A model generated the notes under the pieces. It was not told where the DNA came from. It made no database searches and saw only the letters and a list, made by a program, of their open reading frames with translations. From contig NZ_PDYY01000002.1 of NCBI RefSeq assembly GCF_002743255.1, positions 186,001-250,000 of the forward strand: DNA of 64,000 nucleotides, read 5' to 3'. The stretch is from Sporosarcina sp. P2. GTDB taxonomy: Bacteria; Bacillota; Bacilli; Bacillales_A; Planococcaceae. Shown piece after piece: positions 16,659 to 25,334 of this stretch (its first letter is position 1; every line of letters starts with the position of its first letter). The position numbers were made by a program, and so were the translations under genes.

Positions 16659-18299
16659 CTATCCAGCACAACAAGATAATTTGGATACATCTTTATCAAA
16701 CGTAAGGGCTGCTAATTTCAATCCTTCTGCCATTGTCAAATAGGGAGCAAGAGTTTCTCGTAGATCCTCTACTGTCAATCCAAATTTTACAGCTAATGTT
16801 GCCGCATAGATTACCTCTCCTGCGTTTTCCGAAACTATATGAACGCCTAACACTTTTAATGTTTTTGCATCTGCTATTAATTTAAAAACACCTATTGTTT
16901 CCCGATTAACAAGGGCTCTCGGTATGGCATCTAACGGCAAGACAGACGTTTTCACCTCAAGTCCTTTTTCTTTTGCTTGCTGTTCAGTTAAACCAACCGT
17001 TGCAATCGAAGGATTAGTAAACGTAACAGCTGGAACAACTTCTAAATTCACCTTTTGATTTAGGTCTCCGATTGCATTACGCGCAGCAAGTCCACCTTGA
17101 TAAGCAGCTACATAAACAAATTGAGGACCAAGCGTTACATCTCCGGCTGCGTAAATTTTGGAATTGGAAGTTTTAGAATATTCATCAATGACGATTTCAC
17201 CACGAGACCCAACGTCAACACATGCCGCATGTAAGTTCAAAGATTCTGTATTTGGCTTTCTTCCCGTTGCTACAAGCAATTGTTCTGCTTCAATAATTCG
17301 CTTTTCACCATTTATCTCTACATGAACTTTTTTAATGTCTCCTTCCTGTTCTACACGTCCATAGGTTGCTCCTGTAACTAAATTAATTCCCTGTTCTGTT
17401 AAGGCCTGAGTAATCGCTTCTGAAATTTCAGGATCGTATTTTTTTAATAGACGCTCACTTCTTTGTATCAATGTTACTTCCGAGCCTAAATTATGAAATA
17501 GTTGTCCCAGTTCCAGCCCGATATATCCGGAACCAAGCACTGTGAGACGCTTTGGAACCTTCTTTAATTCAAGTAACGAAGTGCTTGTTAAATAATCTAC
17601 TTCATTCAATCCTGTAATATTTGGAACAGATGGAGATGCACCTGTAGCTATTAAAAATCTTTTCGCAGTTATTTGGTTGCCATTCACTACAATTGTATTA
17701 TCATTGAGAAATGTCGCTTCACCATTTATTAATTCAAAGCCATAATCATCAATTAAATTCACATATTTTTCATTGCGAAGTGTACTTACTAATTCATCTT
17801 TTTGTTTTACTAATGAGGCTAAATCAACATTTTGTGCTGTAGTGTGTAACCCTGTAAATGGATTTTTTTTTGCTGAATGATTGATTTCTCCTGCTCTTAA
17901 CAAAGTCTTAGACGGAACACATCCGATATTAACGCAAGTTCCTCCCACCGTTCCACGTTCAATCATTGCAACTTTAGCACCGTAACCCACAGCTTCAATG
18001 GCAGATGAAAAGGCTGCTGCACCAGAACCAATAATGATGTAGTCATAATCATCTTCGCAACCTAAATCAACTTTTACTTGTGTTTGTAAATCTTCAATTC
18101 CACCTGGATGATATTTGGCTTCAGCAATCGCATTTTTCGCTGTTTCAACTTCTACGTCATTTTGAAGTTCAAATACAGCTTCCCCACGGCGAAAATCAAC
18201 TTCAATACGCTTTGCACCTATATTTTGAAGCGCAACAGCCACATGCTCTTCACAATCCTTACATGTCATTTCTTGAACGCTAATCCGATATCTTTTCAA
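16659..18299 (-). CDS. merA: Mercuric reductase MerA
   Basis: 546-residue flavoprotein that reduces Hg(II) to volatile Hg(0) with NADPH in the cytosol. Domains in order: an N-terminal HMA mercury-binding domain with MTCKDC (C13, C16), the FAD site ([12 protein letters not shown]), the redox-active pair GTCVNIGC (C122, C127), the NAD(P) site ([11 protein letters not shown]), the second FAD motif ([10 protein letters not shown]), and the C-terminal Hg-capturing Cys pair C543-C544 (LSCCAG). One HMA domain, as in the shorter forms. TTG start with ACGGAGG seven bases upstream. It follows merR by 14 bases. No mercury importer (MerT/MerP) or MerB lies nearby. Confidence 0.97.
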   Translation of the reverse strand: MKRYRISVQEMTCKDCEEHVAVALQNIGAKRIEVDFRRGEAVFELQNDVEVETAKNAIAEAKYHPGGIEDLQTQVKVDLGCEDDYDYIIIGSGAAAFSSAIEAVGYGAKVAMIERGTVGGTCVNIGCVPSKTLLRAGEINHSAKKNPFTGLHTTAQNVDLASLVKQKDELVSTLRNEKYVNLIDDYGFELINGEATFLNDNTIVVNGNQITAKRFLIATGASPSVPNITGLNEVDYLTSTSLLELKKVPKRLTVLGSGYIGLELGQLFHNLGSEVTLIQRSERLLKKYDPEISEAITQALTEQGINLVTGATYGRVEQEGDIKKVHVEINGEKRIIEAEQLLVATGRKPNTESLNLHAACVDVGSRGEIVIDEYSKTSNSKIYAAGDVTLGPQFVYVAAYQGGLAARNAIGDLNQKVNLEVVPAVTFTNPSIATVGLTEQQAKEKGLEVKTSVLPLDAIPRALVNRETIGVFKLIADAKTLKVLGVHIVSENAGEVIYAATLAVKFGLTVEDLRETLAPYLTMAEGLKLAALTFDKDVSKLSCCAG

Positions 18300-18315
18300 T
18301 ACTATTCCTCCGTCC

Positions 18316-18714
18316 TTAAATTTCTAGTAAAGTTTCAATAATAGGGCATTCATAAATATCTTTGTTTGAGGGACATCTTTCTTTTAGGTCAATTAGCATT
18401 TCTTCGATTCTTTTGAGATCTTGAATTTTCCGTTGAATGTCCTCTATCTTATAAACTGTGAAATCATACATATCACGGCACTTTGCTTCATCACGATCTA
18501 CCACGCCTAAAAGCTTATCAATTTCATTTAAAGTAAAACCTAATTCCTGAATGTGCTTAATGAAATTTAATCGGTCAACGGTTTGTTCTGTGTATATTCG
18601 ATATCCTGACTCTGTACGAGAAGGTTTCGGAATTAATCCTAATCGTTCATAATACCGAATGGTTTCTTTATTAACGTTACATTTCTCCGCCAGTTCTCCA
18701 ATATAAATCTCCAT
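18316..18714 (-). CDS. merR: Mercury-responsive regulator MerR
   Basis: 132 residues when read from ATG at 18714 (AGGTG seven bases upstream); a GTG three codons earlier is possible. The N-terminal MerR winged helix is [20 protein letters not shown]. With this start the three Hg(II)-binding cysteines fall at 79, 114 and 123, exactly as in Bacillus MerR. It binds the promoter just upstream and autoregulates merR-merA, twisting the DNA on Hg(II) binding. It forms an operon with merA. Confidence 0.95.
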   Translation of the reverse strand: MEIYIGELAEKCNVNKETIRYYERLGLIPKPSRTESGYRIYTEQTVDRLNFIKHIQELGFTLNEIDKLLGVVDRDEAKCRDMYDFTVYKIEDIQRKIQDLKRIEEMLIDLKERCPSNKDIYECPIIETLLEI

Positions 18715-18732
18715 TTGTTTCACCTCATACGT

Positions 18733-18764
18733 AGTATAAACCCTGTACCTTAGTACAGGGTCAA
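18733..18764 (-). promoter_or_regulatory. mer promoter with MerR operator
   Basis: On the minus strand: -35 TTGACC (18764-18759), a 20-base spacer and -10 TATACT (18738-18733). The spacer holds the dyad CCTGTAC-N4-GTACAGG, a standard MerR box. The overlong spacer is the hallmark of MerR-activated promoters. Confidence 0.93.
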
Positions 18765-19028
18765 TATATATCTAGCTTCCCCCAAAATAGCACCACCTAA
18801 CAGGGATGCCAATTTGTATTTTTTGAAATTATTCGGCTTGTTAATTCAAGTTTAATACCTCTGGAATTAACGTGTTACAATATATAGAATACCATTTTTA
18901 ATTGACACTTTTATAGACTCGTCATTACTAAAAAGGATCTCCGGTAATTAACTCCTTCTTGTCTGATGGTTTGTTTCATCTTATTTATTTCGACATTTGG
19001 GTAGGTACTCATCGCCCTCTACATAAAA

Positions 19029-19065
19029 ATGGTAGTGGAGACCAAGGCATTGGTCTCCACTACCA
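19029..19065 (-). terminator. Strong terminator after ZIP gene
   Basis: 17-bp perfect stem (ATGGTAGTGGAGACCAA / TTGGTCTCCACTACCAT) followed on the minus strand by TTTTTATG, four bases after the stop. The 260 bases from here to the mer promoter hold no gene. Confidence 0.9.
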
Positions 19066-19068
19066 TCC

Positions 19069-19791
19069 TTAATAATAAAACAAATATGCACCCATCAGAC
19101 AAAAACTGATTAATGTAACCAGTAAACTATAGATATTCGATGATTGCCTAATTGATTCAGTTAGGATTTCCTTAATCGTCACCATATATATAGTTCCAAC
19201 TGTCAAACTTATTAAGAATGCCCATAATAGATTATTTTGCATGCCTATCATTTCCCCAATTAGTGCCCCAAGCGCAATGGGAACAGCTACGAAAATAGAG
19301 AGAAAAAATAACATATAAATACTAGACCCAGCTATAAATAATGGAGTAAAAAGTATCATACCTTCGGGAATATTGTGCAATATTAGTGCTTGTAATAAAG
19401 CTATGCTTAACTGAGATTGTTCACTGGCTCCAAGAACTATTCCCATAGGTAGATTATGGATAGAGATAATTAGAGCTAGGAATAAACCTAGCCTTCTATT
19501 ATGATGTTTGTGTGATGCCTTTGTAATTACAGAGTTCTTATGAACCCCTATATGGATGAGTTTGAATATAAAAACTCCTGCTAAAAAACCCAACAAAAAA
19601 ATAAGCCAATTACCCAGTTGTATAGCTTCCGGTGCGATTTCAAAACTAATTAACCCTAAAATTAGCCCAGTGCATACCGCGTAGATAGTACCAATGCTTT
19701 TCTTAAAACCATTAATAAGACCAGCAATAACCCCTCCTACGCCAATTCCAGCAAAAGTTGATAAAAAACCGATAAACCAGACATGAGTCAA
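19069..19791 (-). CDS. ZIP-family metal transporter
   Basis: 240-residue integral membrane protein with seven to eight hydrophobic segments. The ZIP metal-binding motifs are SIHNLPMGIVLG (TM4) and LILHNIPEGMILFTPL (TM5), both with the diagnostic HN-P pair. A histidine-rich loop (KASHKHHNRR) precedes TM4. ZIP proteins usually import Zn(II), Fe(II) or other divalent ions into the cytosol, which is odd amid efflux genes; a GufA-like subgroup is possible. TTG start with GAAGGATG upstream. It is monocistronic: a terminator follows, and the czcD stop is 147 bases upstream. Confidence 0.88.
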   Translation of the reverse strand: MTHVWFIGFLSTFAGIGVGGVIAGLINGFKKSIGTIYAVCTGLILGLISFEIAPEAIQLGNWLIFLLGFLAGVFIFKLIHIGVHKNSVITKASHKHHNRRLGLFLALIISIHNLPMGIVLGASEQSQLSIALLQALILHNIPEGMILFTPLFIAGSSIYMLFFLSIFVAVPIALGALIGEMIGMQNNLLWAFLISLTVGTIYMVTIKEILTESIRQSSNIYSLLVTLISFCLMGAYLFYY

Positions 19792-19937
19792 AAAACCATC
19801 CTTCGATTGTTTGTCTCTATGTTTATATGGGTATTGACTTGAAATTATGCTAAGCCCTATTTACAACAGGACAACTCAGCACCCTTGAATTCCATCCTCA
19901 TGAAAGTATTCTGATATATTGGCTAGCAATTAAGTGA

Positions 19938-20843
19938 TTAGATATTCAATTCCTGATGCTGAAGATTCGATTTTTCAATTTGAATCGTCGTATGTTCAAT
20001 TTTGTAGTTGTCAAGAATTAGATTAATGGCCTTTTGAAGAATAACTTGTTCATCCGATTCTTCACCAATTAGAATGTGACAGGTTAAAGAATCTAATCCA
20101 GAGGTAATTGTCCAAATATGAAGATCATGAACATTTTCCACGCCTTTGATATTTTCCAATAAAGCTAAAACTTCTTTTTTATTAATCATCAACGGTGAAC
20201 CTTCCATTAGGATATGAATACTTTGTTTGAGTACGCTCCATGCACTTTTTAAAATCAATAACGCAACGACCATCGAGATGATCGGGTCTGCAATATACCA
20301 GTCGAACAGAAGCATAAGCAGACCAGCCAATATTGCACCAACCGAACCTAAAGCGTCGCCGATTATGTGTATATACGCACTTTTTAAGTTGATATTTTCT
20401 TTTACATCGGCTTTTTTAAGAAGAGTCACCGCACTAAGTAGATTAGCAGCTAATCCGATGAATGCAATGATTATCATCGTTCCACTTGCGACAGTTGGTG
20501 GGTCGTTAAAACGTTGAATTGCTTCTTTGACAATAAACCCAGCAATCACAAATAACGTAACTCCGTTAAATAAGGCAGCTAGAATTTCAAACCGATAATA
20601 ACCATACGTTTTATTCGAGGAAGGTGGTCTACTTGCAAACCATATTGCCATAAGACTTAAAGCCATTGAGCTTGCATCGGAAAGCATATGACCACTATCT
20701 GATAGCAAGGCCAAACTATTCGTAAAAAGTCCACCGAAAAACTCCAAAATCATAATAATCGTTGTAATAGATAAGGCAATGATGAGACCCCGTTTATTCC
20801 CTTCTCGTTTTTCCGCAAAATGATTATGTTGATGATTTTCCAT
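19938..20843 (-). CDS. czcD: Zn/Cd/Co efflux CDF transporter CzcD
   Basis: 301-residue cation diffusion facilitator, a proton antiporter that exports Zn(II), Cd(II) and Co(II). Six membrane segments. Both transport-site motifs are HxxxD (DSGHMLSDA in TM2 and IHIIGDALGS in TM5), the Zn/Cd type. The N-terminus is His-containing (MENHQHNHF), and the C-terminal cytosolic domain (about 210-295) has VHDLHIWTI. It follows czcO by 13 bases, the same pairing as the czcD-czcO operon of Bacillus subtilis. Regulation there is by CzrA; here no ArsR gene is adjacent except the divergent cadC 4 kb away. Confidence 0.93.
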   Translation of the reverse strand: MENHQHNHFAEKREGNKRGLIIALSITTIIMILEFFGGLFTNSLALLSDSGHMLSDASSMALSLMAIWFASRPPSSNKTYGYYRFEILAALFNGVTLFVIAGFIVKEAIQRFNDPPTVASGTMIIIAFIGLAANLLSAVTLLKKADVKENINLKSAYIHIIGDALGSVGAILAGLLMLLFDWYIADPIISMVVALLILKSAWSVLKQSIHILMEGSPLMINKKEVLALLENIKGVENVHDLHIWTITSGLDSLTCHILIGEESDEQVILQKAINLILDNYKIEHTTIQIEKSNLQHQELNI

Positions 20844-20856
20844 TCAAGCGTCCTCC

Positions 20857-21903
20857 CTACGTGGCTATGTCCTTCATGTGTTCAATTATATACTTCGCAT
20901 CGTAACCCACTCCCTGTAGCAAAGATGAACCCCTACGTGATTGCCACGGTAAACCTAAAAAGTAGAGACCCTGTATCGGGCTTACACCCCTGTTGTGTAT
21001 AATGTTTTTCTGTCCATCAATCACGCCATCAACTTTTAACCATTCATAATCTTGTTTGAATCCAGTTGCCCAAATAATGTTATTCACTTCAAGCGTAGTT
21101 GAATCCTCAAATGTAACCTTCTTGTACTCAACATTTATGACTTTTCCTTTCAACGAAACTCCCCAATCTTTTATGGCGTGTTTTAATTGACCTCCGAAGA
21201 TAGGATCCCCCTTTTTTTGTAACATATCCCCAATAAATGACGTGTTTGTTACTTTTAATATTCCCAATTTATCAAACCACCAAAACACACTTTTCCCACC
21301 TATCATTAATGGAAAATAATGTGGTTTTTTACTTATCGCCAAATATGTTTCTTTTTCTTCTGACAACTCTACTGCGATTTGAGCACCGCTATTTCCACCC
21401 CCGACAACAAGAACATTTCCTTGTTGAAGCTGATTAGGGTTCTTATACTCGGATGAATGTAGCTGTAGGATATTTTCGCTAAGGGAATTCGAAAAGGCGG
21501 GAATCCACTTCTTTTGAAATGGTCCTGTGGCAACCACAACATTCGTCGTATAAAATATACCTTTTGTTGTTTCTACACAAAAACCTTCTTCATTTTTTGT
21601 TACGTACAGAACCTCGGTATTCAATTCAACAGGTAATTCAAACGTGTCCGTATAGCGTTCTATGTAATCCACAATTTCATCCTTTGACGGAAACCCCTGT
21701 TGATTGCCTTCTATGGTAAGACCGGGCAATGAACTAAACATTCTAGGTGTAAATAACTTTAATGAGTCGTATCTATTTTTCCAAACCTCTCCCAAAGCCT
21801 CCCCTTTATCAATAATTAAAAAACGTTTATTGTTTTGTTTTAAATAATATCCTATCGCAAGTCCAGCTTGTCCTGCTCCTATAACAATGGTCTCATACCG
21901 CAT
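20857..21903 (-). CDS. czcO: CzcO-like FAD/NAD(P) oxidoreductase
   Basis: 348-residue flavin-containing monooxygenase-like protein. The FAD motif GAGQAGLAIGYYLK is at residues about 9-22, the NAD(P) motif VGGGNSGAQIAVEL at about 170, and ATGFKQD near 290 is the FMO-type C-terminal motif. The start at 21903 is chosen because the FAD motif should sit close to the N-terminus and GGGGAGAAACTT precedes it. CzcO-type proteins accompany czcD in Bacilli, where they are linked to cation resistance by an unknown reaction. It is the first gene of a czcO-czcD pair. Confidence 0.9.
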   Translation of the reverse strand: MRYETIVIGAGQAGLAIGYYLKQNNKRFLIIDKGEALGEVWKNRYDSLKLFTPRMFSSLPGLTIEGNQQGFPSKDEIVDYIERYTDTFELPVELNTEVLYVTKNEEGFCVETTKGIFYTTNVVVATGPFQKKWIPAFSNSLSENILQLHSSEYKNPNQLQQGNVLVVGGGNSGAQIAVELSEEKETYLAISKKPHYFPLMIGGKSVFWWFDKLGILKVTNTSFIGDMLQKKGDPIFGGQLKHAIKDWGVSLKGKVINVEYKKVTFEDSTTLEVNNIIWATGFKQDYEWLKVDGVIDGQKNIIHNRGVSPIQGLYFLGLPWQSRRGSSLLQGVGYDAKYIIEHMKDIAT

Positions 21904-21989
21904 AAGTTTCTCCCCTAAAAAGGTATTTTCAAACACAAAGAAGCCAAATGAAACAACTATAGCTTCTTTGGCTTCTTTCATAAATTTCT

Positions 21990-22430
21990 TTACTCAATAG
22001 ACTTCTTTGGTTTAAGGAAAAACATACAAACAGCAATAATCACAAATGCCACTAATGCTAAAAATGGTATCGTAACAAACCCAAACCAATTTATATACTC
22101 GGCACTACAAGGCACACCACTCACACACGGCTTGATTCCGCCAAACCCGGGTATCTTCTGCTCCAAATAATGCATGAGCGATATGCTTCCTCCAATAAGT
22201 GCTAACGGAAGCACGAACTTTTTAACGGTACTATCATTCTGGAACGTTCCAATCCCTAATATCAAAGTAAGGGGGTACATGAGAATCCGCTGATACCAAC
22301 ATAGCTCGCACGGAATATACCCTTTCATTTCACTGAAGTACAGGCTACCGAACATTGCTATTAATGAGACAACCCATGCAACATATAATAAGAATCCCTT
22401 TGGTTTTGATTTTTCTTTTATTTTCCCCAT
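21990..22430 (-). CDS. bdbC: Disulfide bond protein BdbC (DsbB family)
   Basis: 146-residue membrane quinone oxidoreductase that reoxidises its DsbA-type partner. Four hydrophobic segments; ELCWYQR is the DsbB CxxC loop with the quinone-site Arg (CELCWYQR), and the second extracellular pair is in KPCVSGVPCS. ATG at 22430 overlaps the bdbD stop (ATGGAAAGTGATG context), so the pair is coupled. It probably keeps extracytoplasmic Cys proteins of the metal region oxidised. Confidence 0.92.
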   Translation of the reverse strand: MGKIKEKSKPKGFLLYVAWVVSLIAMFGSLYFSEMKGYIPCELCWYQRILMYPLTLILGIGTFQNDSTVKKFVLPLALIGGSISLMHYLEQKIPGFGGIKPCVSGVPCSAEYINWFGFVTIPFLALVAFVIIAVCMFFLKPKKSIE

Positions 22431-23104
22431 CACTTTCCATCCTTAATCTCTTGTTCTATTGCTGTCTTAATGGCTTCGTAATCAAAAGGATCCTCCAACA
22501 TTTTCCCGTTTATCACAATCGTCGGAGTCATTGAAACACCGGATTCTCTTACTAAATCTTCATCGATCTTAACGCTCTCCCTAGTCGCTTCTTGTTCCAT
22601 GTCTTCTTTTAGCAGTGTTTGATCAATCTCAGGAAATTCACTTGCAATTTCAAGAATTCTTTCGGAAGTTATCCATGGTCCATCATGGTTTTCAACTGGC
22701 TGTGCATCAAACATCGCCTGATGGAAGTTCCAATACAAATCCGGGCTCCGCTCATATACGGATTCAGCGGCAATCGAAGCTAAAGTCGATTCTTTTCCGT
22801 GAAACAATACATTTATGAAGGAAAATTCAACTTTTCCTGTTTCGATATAATCATCAACTAATTTCGGATATATCATTTCCCCCCATGCTTTACATGACGG
22901 ACATTTAAAGTCTCCAAATTCAACAACCGTTACAGGAGCGTCTTTCTCCCCAATTGAGGGCTGTCCAGTTACATCGATTTGTTTTATTTCTATTGGCAAA
23001 GATTCCTGTTTATTGCTTAATACAACAACCGCCGCCAAAATTCCTATTGCTACGAGTGTTAACACAACTGCAAATTTCATGTTTGAATTCTTATTCCGTT
23101 TCAC
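22430..23104 (-). CDS. bdbD: Thiol-disulfide oxidoreductase BdbD (DsbA family)
   Basis: About 224 residues from GTG at 23104 (GAAGAGG six bases upstream); an upstream TTG and a downstream ATG are alternatives. An N-terminal membrane anchor (KFAVVLTLVAIGILAAVVVL) is followed by a DsbA-like thioredoxin fold with insertion. The active site is FKCPSCKAWG, and the cis-Pro loop is SMTPTIVING. It introduces disulfides into secreted proteins with BdbC. It directly follows copD, so the copper-resistance membrane genes and the disulfide pair share a transcript. Confidence 0.93.
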   Translation of the reverse strand: MKRNKNSNMKFAVVLTLVAIGILAAVVVLSNKQESLPIEIKQIDVTGQPSIGEKDAPVTVVEFGDFKCPSCKAWGEMIYPKLVDDYIETGKVEFSFINVLFHGKESTLASIAAESVYERSPDLYWNFHQAMFDAQPVENHDGPWITSERILEIASEFPEIDQTLLKEDMEQEATRESVKIDEDLVRESGVSMTPTIVINGKMLEDPFDYEAIKTAIEQEIKDGK

Positions 23105-23137
23105 CTCATACCTCTTCTCTATTATTTTTCTTTCCAA

Positions 23138-24232
23138 TTAGTGAATACTTGCCATTAGCCCGAAATACAGAGCAAGGATACAGAACATCCCCATGAAAAA
23201 AGGAACAACTGCGGGCGCCTTTTTCCTGAAGCTGTATATGATAAGCCACATGAAGATGAGGGCTACCATGAAAAACAATGTATTTATTGTATTTAACCCA
23301 AATTGCAAACTCATAGTCGGCTCAATGATCCCTGAATAAAAATAATCAAACATAGCAGAGGGACCACTACCAGCAAGGGTTGTCTCAATACTATGAGGTG
23401 GTTCCTGTTGTCCCAAAACCGCTGTCGAAACAAAGGTGAAAAATAGTAGAATGCTTTCAAACTTCAACCACGGTATTGGGTTAATTTGCTCTTGTCGCTT
23501 CAATTTACGTCTAATCCAAAATCCATTTATGAAAGCGAAAAATAAAACAGGGATGATGGTCAGATGCTTCACCAATAAGGCTTGTCCATAGGGTAGCATC
23601 CATGCGTCCCCATACTCATTTACATCAATCACCAACGTCATGAGAAATAACCCAGTTCCCGTAATCGTGAGAAAACACGCGATTGCCAAAGGGGTAAACC
23701 ACTTTAAATAAGAAAGCCAATTCTCTTGGTTTTTTGAACACCAGCCTACGATGAGAAGAATTCCAACCCACACTGTAACGGCTAAAAAATGTAACGAATG
23801 AGAAACGAAGCCGCTCCATTCAGTAAGGGATGCTGCGTGACTCGCCCATCCCAATGCCAAGAGCAGGATGAAGGTAAAGGCAAGAGAAATAGCAGCCAAT
23901 ACTTTGCTTTTCAATACTGGAAAGAGCGAAACAAAAAGGTAAAAGAAAATTGCAAGTATGACAGTGACATTCCAGGCCTTTCCTACTTCGAAACCGCCGA
24001 GAACGTTTTGCATCGTCAACATCAAACCTATATCTTCATATAGAAATACAACCAACCTAATCACGGGGGCAACTGAAAAGAACACAACTCCTAACACAGA
24101 GAGTTGAATCAGACGTTTTGGGATACGTATTTCCGGTTTCAGTCGTGCCGGAATAAATTGAATGATAAATGCACCCATTAATAGCGAGAAACAGAGATAT
24201 AACAAACTTTCAGAAATATAAATCCAAATCAT
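23138..24232 (-). CDS. copD: Copper resistance membrane protein CopD
   Basis: 364 residues with eight hydrophobic segments and the CopD-domain pattern (GWASHAASLTEWSGFVSHSL and VKHLTIIPVLFFAFIN). CopD is thought to move copper across the cytoplasmic membrane, working with CopC. ATG overlaps the copC stop (ATGA). In Bacillus subtilis the two functions are fused in YcnJ; here they are separate adjacent genes. Confidence 0.9.
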   Translation of the reverse strand: MIWIYISESLLYLCFSLLMGAFIIQFIPARLKPEIRIPKRLIQLSVLGVVFFSVAPVIRLVVFLYEDIGLMLTMQNVLGGFEVGKAWNVTVILAIFFYLFVSLFPVLKSKVLAAISLAFTFILLLALGWASHAASLTEWSGFVSHSLHFLAVTVWVGILLIVGWCSKNQENWLSYLKWFTPLAIACFLTITGTGLFLMTLVIDVNEYGDAWMLPYGQALLVKHLTIIPVLFFAFINGFWIRRKLKRQEQINPIPWLKFESILLFFTFVSTAVLGQQEPPHSIETTLAGSGPSAMFDYFYSGIIEPTMSLQFGLNTINTLFFMVALIFMWLIIYSFRKKAPAVVPFFMGMFCILALYFGLMASIH

Positions 24233-24786
24233 TTACTTTGCCTTCTTCCTATGATCCAGCCGAAAAAGCCACCGGCAATAGTAAATAAAATAACTAGGAT
24301 TACAACGAGTACATCATTCGACGCTATTTTTGATGTATCTTCTGTTGCCTGCTCTACAGGTTTTTCTATTGATTCTTCCAGTGGAGTAGTAGGTGTTTCT
24401 TCGGTTTCTTCAGGCACTGCTGGATCTTCCATTTCGTCTTGACTTACCGTGAATGAATAAGTCCCTTGTATCGGATGACCATCTGCACCAATAATCTTCC
24501 ATTCGACTGTATATTTACCGTTATCCAACGGTGACATGAATCCCCCTGTCATCACATTATCACTCGCTTGGGTATTACTGATGACCACTTCCTCTTTATT
24601 CTCGTTAAAAACTTTCACTGTACTGGTCGTTTCAATTTTTGTATTAAATTCCAATACAATTTCATGAACGTCTTCAGAAACGTCTTCCCTATCCGCCGGT
24701 GAAGAACTGGTCAAACCCGTATGTGCATAGCTAACAGACGAAAATGCCAGCAGAAAAATCAGCATTGCACTAAGTATTTTCTTCAT
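24229..24786 (-). CDS. copC: CopC-domain copper-binding protein
   Basis: 185 residues: signal peptide (1-21, cleavage after SYA leaving His as the first mature residue, the Cu(II) ligand of CopC), a CopC beta-barrel (about 22-115, with DGHPIQGTYSFTV holding the DxH copper motif), an acidic Pro/Glu/Thr linker (about 116-155) and a C-terminal membrane anchor with RR tail. The arrangement keeps CopC at the outer face beside CopD. It is divergent from cadC; a 160-base spacer separates the starts. Confidence 0.92.
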   Translation of the reverse strand: MKKILSAMLIFLLAFSSVSYAHTGLTSSSPADREDVSEDVHEIVLEFNTKIETTSTVKVFNENKEEVVISNTQASDNVMTGGFMSPLDNGKYTVEWKIIGADGHPIQGTYSFTVSQDEMEDPAVPEETEETPTTPLEESIEKPVEQATEDTSKIASNDVLVVILVILFTIAGGFFGWIIGRRQSK

Positions 24787-24881
24787 TTTTTCAGCCTCCT
24801 AAATCTGGTAGTAGTGCCGTTCTTTCTGATTTCATTTTAACAGAAAACACATACATTAAAACAACCATTTGAGTATTATTA

Positions 24882-24934
24882 TTGACAATTTTTCACCGAT
24901 TGCATACACTAAAGTTAATCAAATGAATATTTGA
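24882..24934 (+). promoter_or_regulatory. cadCA promoter and CadC operator
   Basis: -35 TTGACA (24882-24887), 17-base spacer, -10 TACACT (24905-24910), then the inverted repeat TCAAATGAATATTTGA (24919-24934). The repeat differs by one base from the CadC operator I recall from Staphylococcus plasmid pI258 (TCAAATAAATATTTGA). It overlaps the likely transcription start, as expected for repression. Confidence 0.9.
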
Positions 24935-24947
24935 ATGAGGTGAAAAG

Positions 24948-25334
24948 ATGACGGAAAAAATTAAAGAACAAATTGGCCCTACAACGGATTCATGTGAGAC
25001 GTATTGTTATGACGAAACAGTTGTTAACCGCGTCAGCGATCGGATTGACGAAATCAGTGGTGTCGAATTACTGTTTAAAGCTCTTGCAGATGCCAATCGC
25101 TTGAAGATCGCATATGCATTGACACTGGAAGAAAAAATGTGCGTCTATGATGTCGCCAATGTATTAAAGACATCCACTGCAAACGCTTCCCATCATTTGC
25201 GTTATTTACGCGATATGGGGATTGCCGCTTCCAAAAAAGAAGGTAAGCTTGTCTTCTACTCTTTGGTTGACGAACATGTCCATCAATTAGTGAATATTGC
25301 ACTTGAACATTCGAAAGAAGGTTGGTACAAATGA
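24948..25334 (+). CDS. cadC: CadC, ArsR-family Cd/Zn/Pb repressor
   Basis: 128 residues. ArsR winged helix with recognition region [17 protein letters not shown]. The metal site in CadC uses N-terminal cysteines plus the alpha-3 CxC. Here the N-terminal pair is C16 and C20, and alpha-3 reads MCVYD (C65, Y67), so one of the two alpha-3 ligands is Tyr. Sensing with three thiolates remains possible. The stop overlaps the cadA ATG. It represses cadCA through the operator just upstream. Confidence 0.94.
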   Translation: MTEKIKEQIGPTTDSCETYCYDETVVNRVSDRIDEISGVELLFKALADANRLKIAYALTLEEKMCVYDVANVLKTSTANASHHLRYLRDMGIAASKKEGKLVFYSLVDEHVHQLVNIALEHSKEGWYK

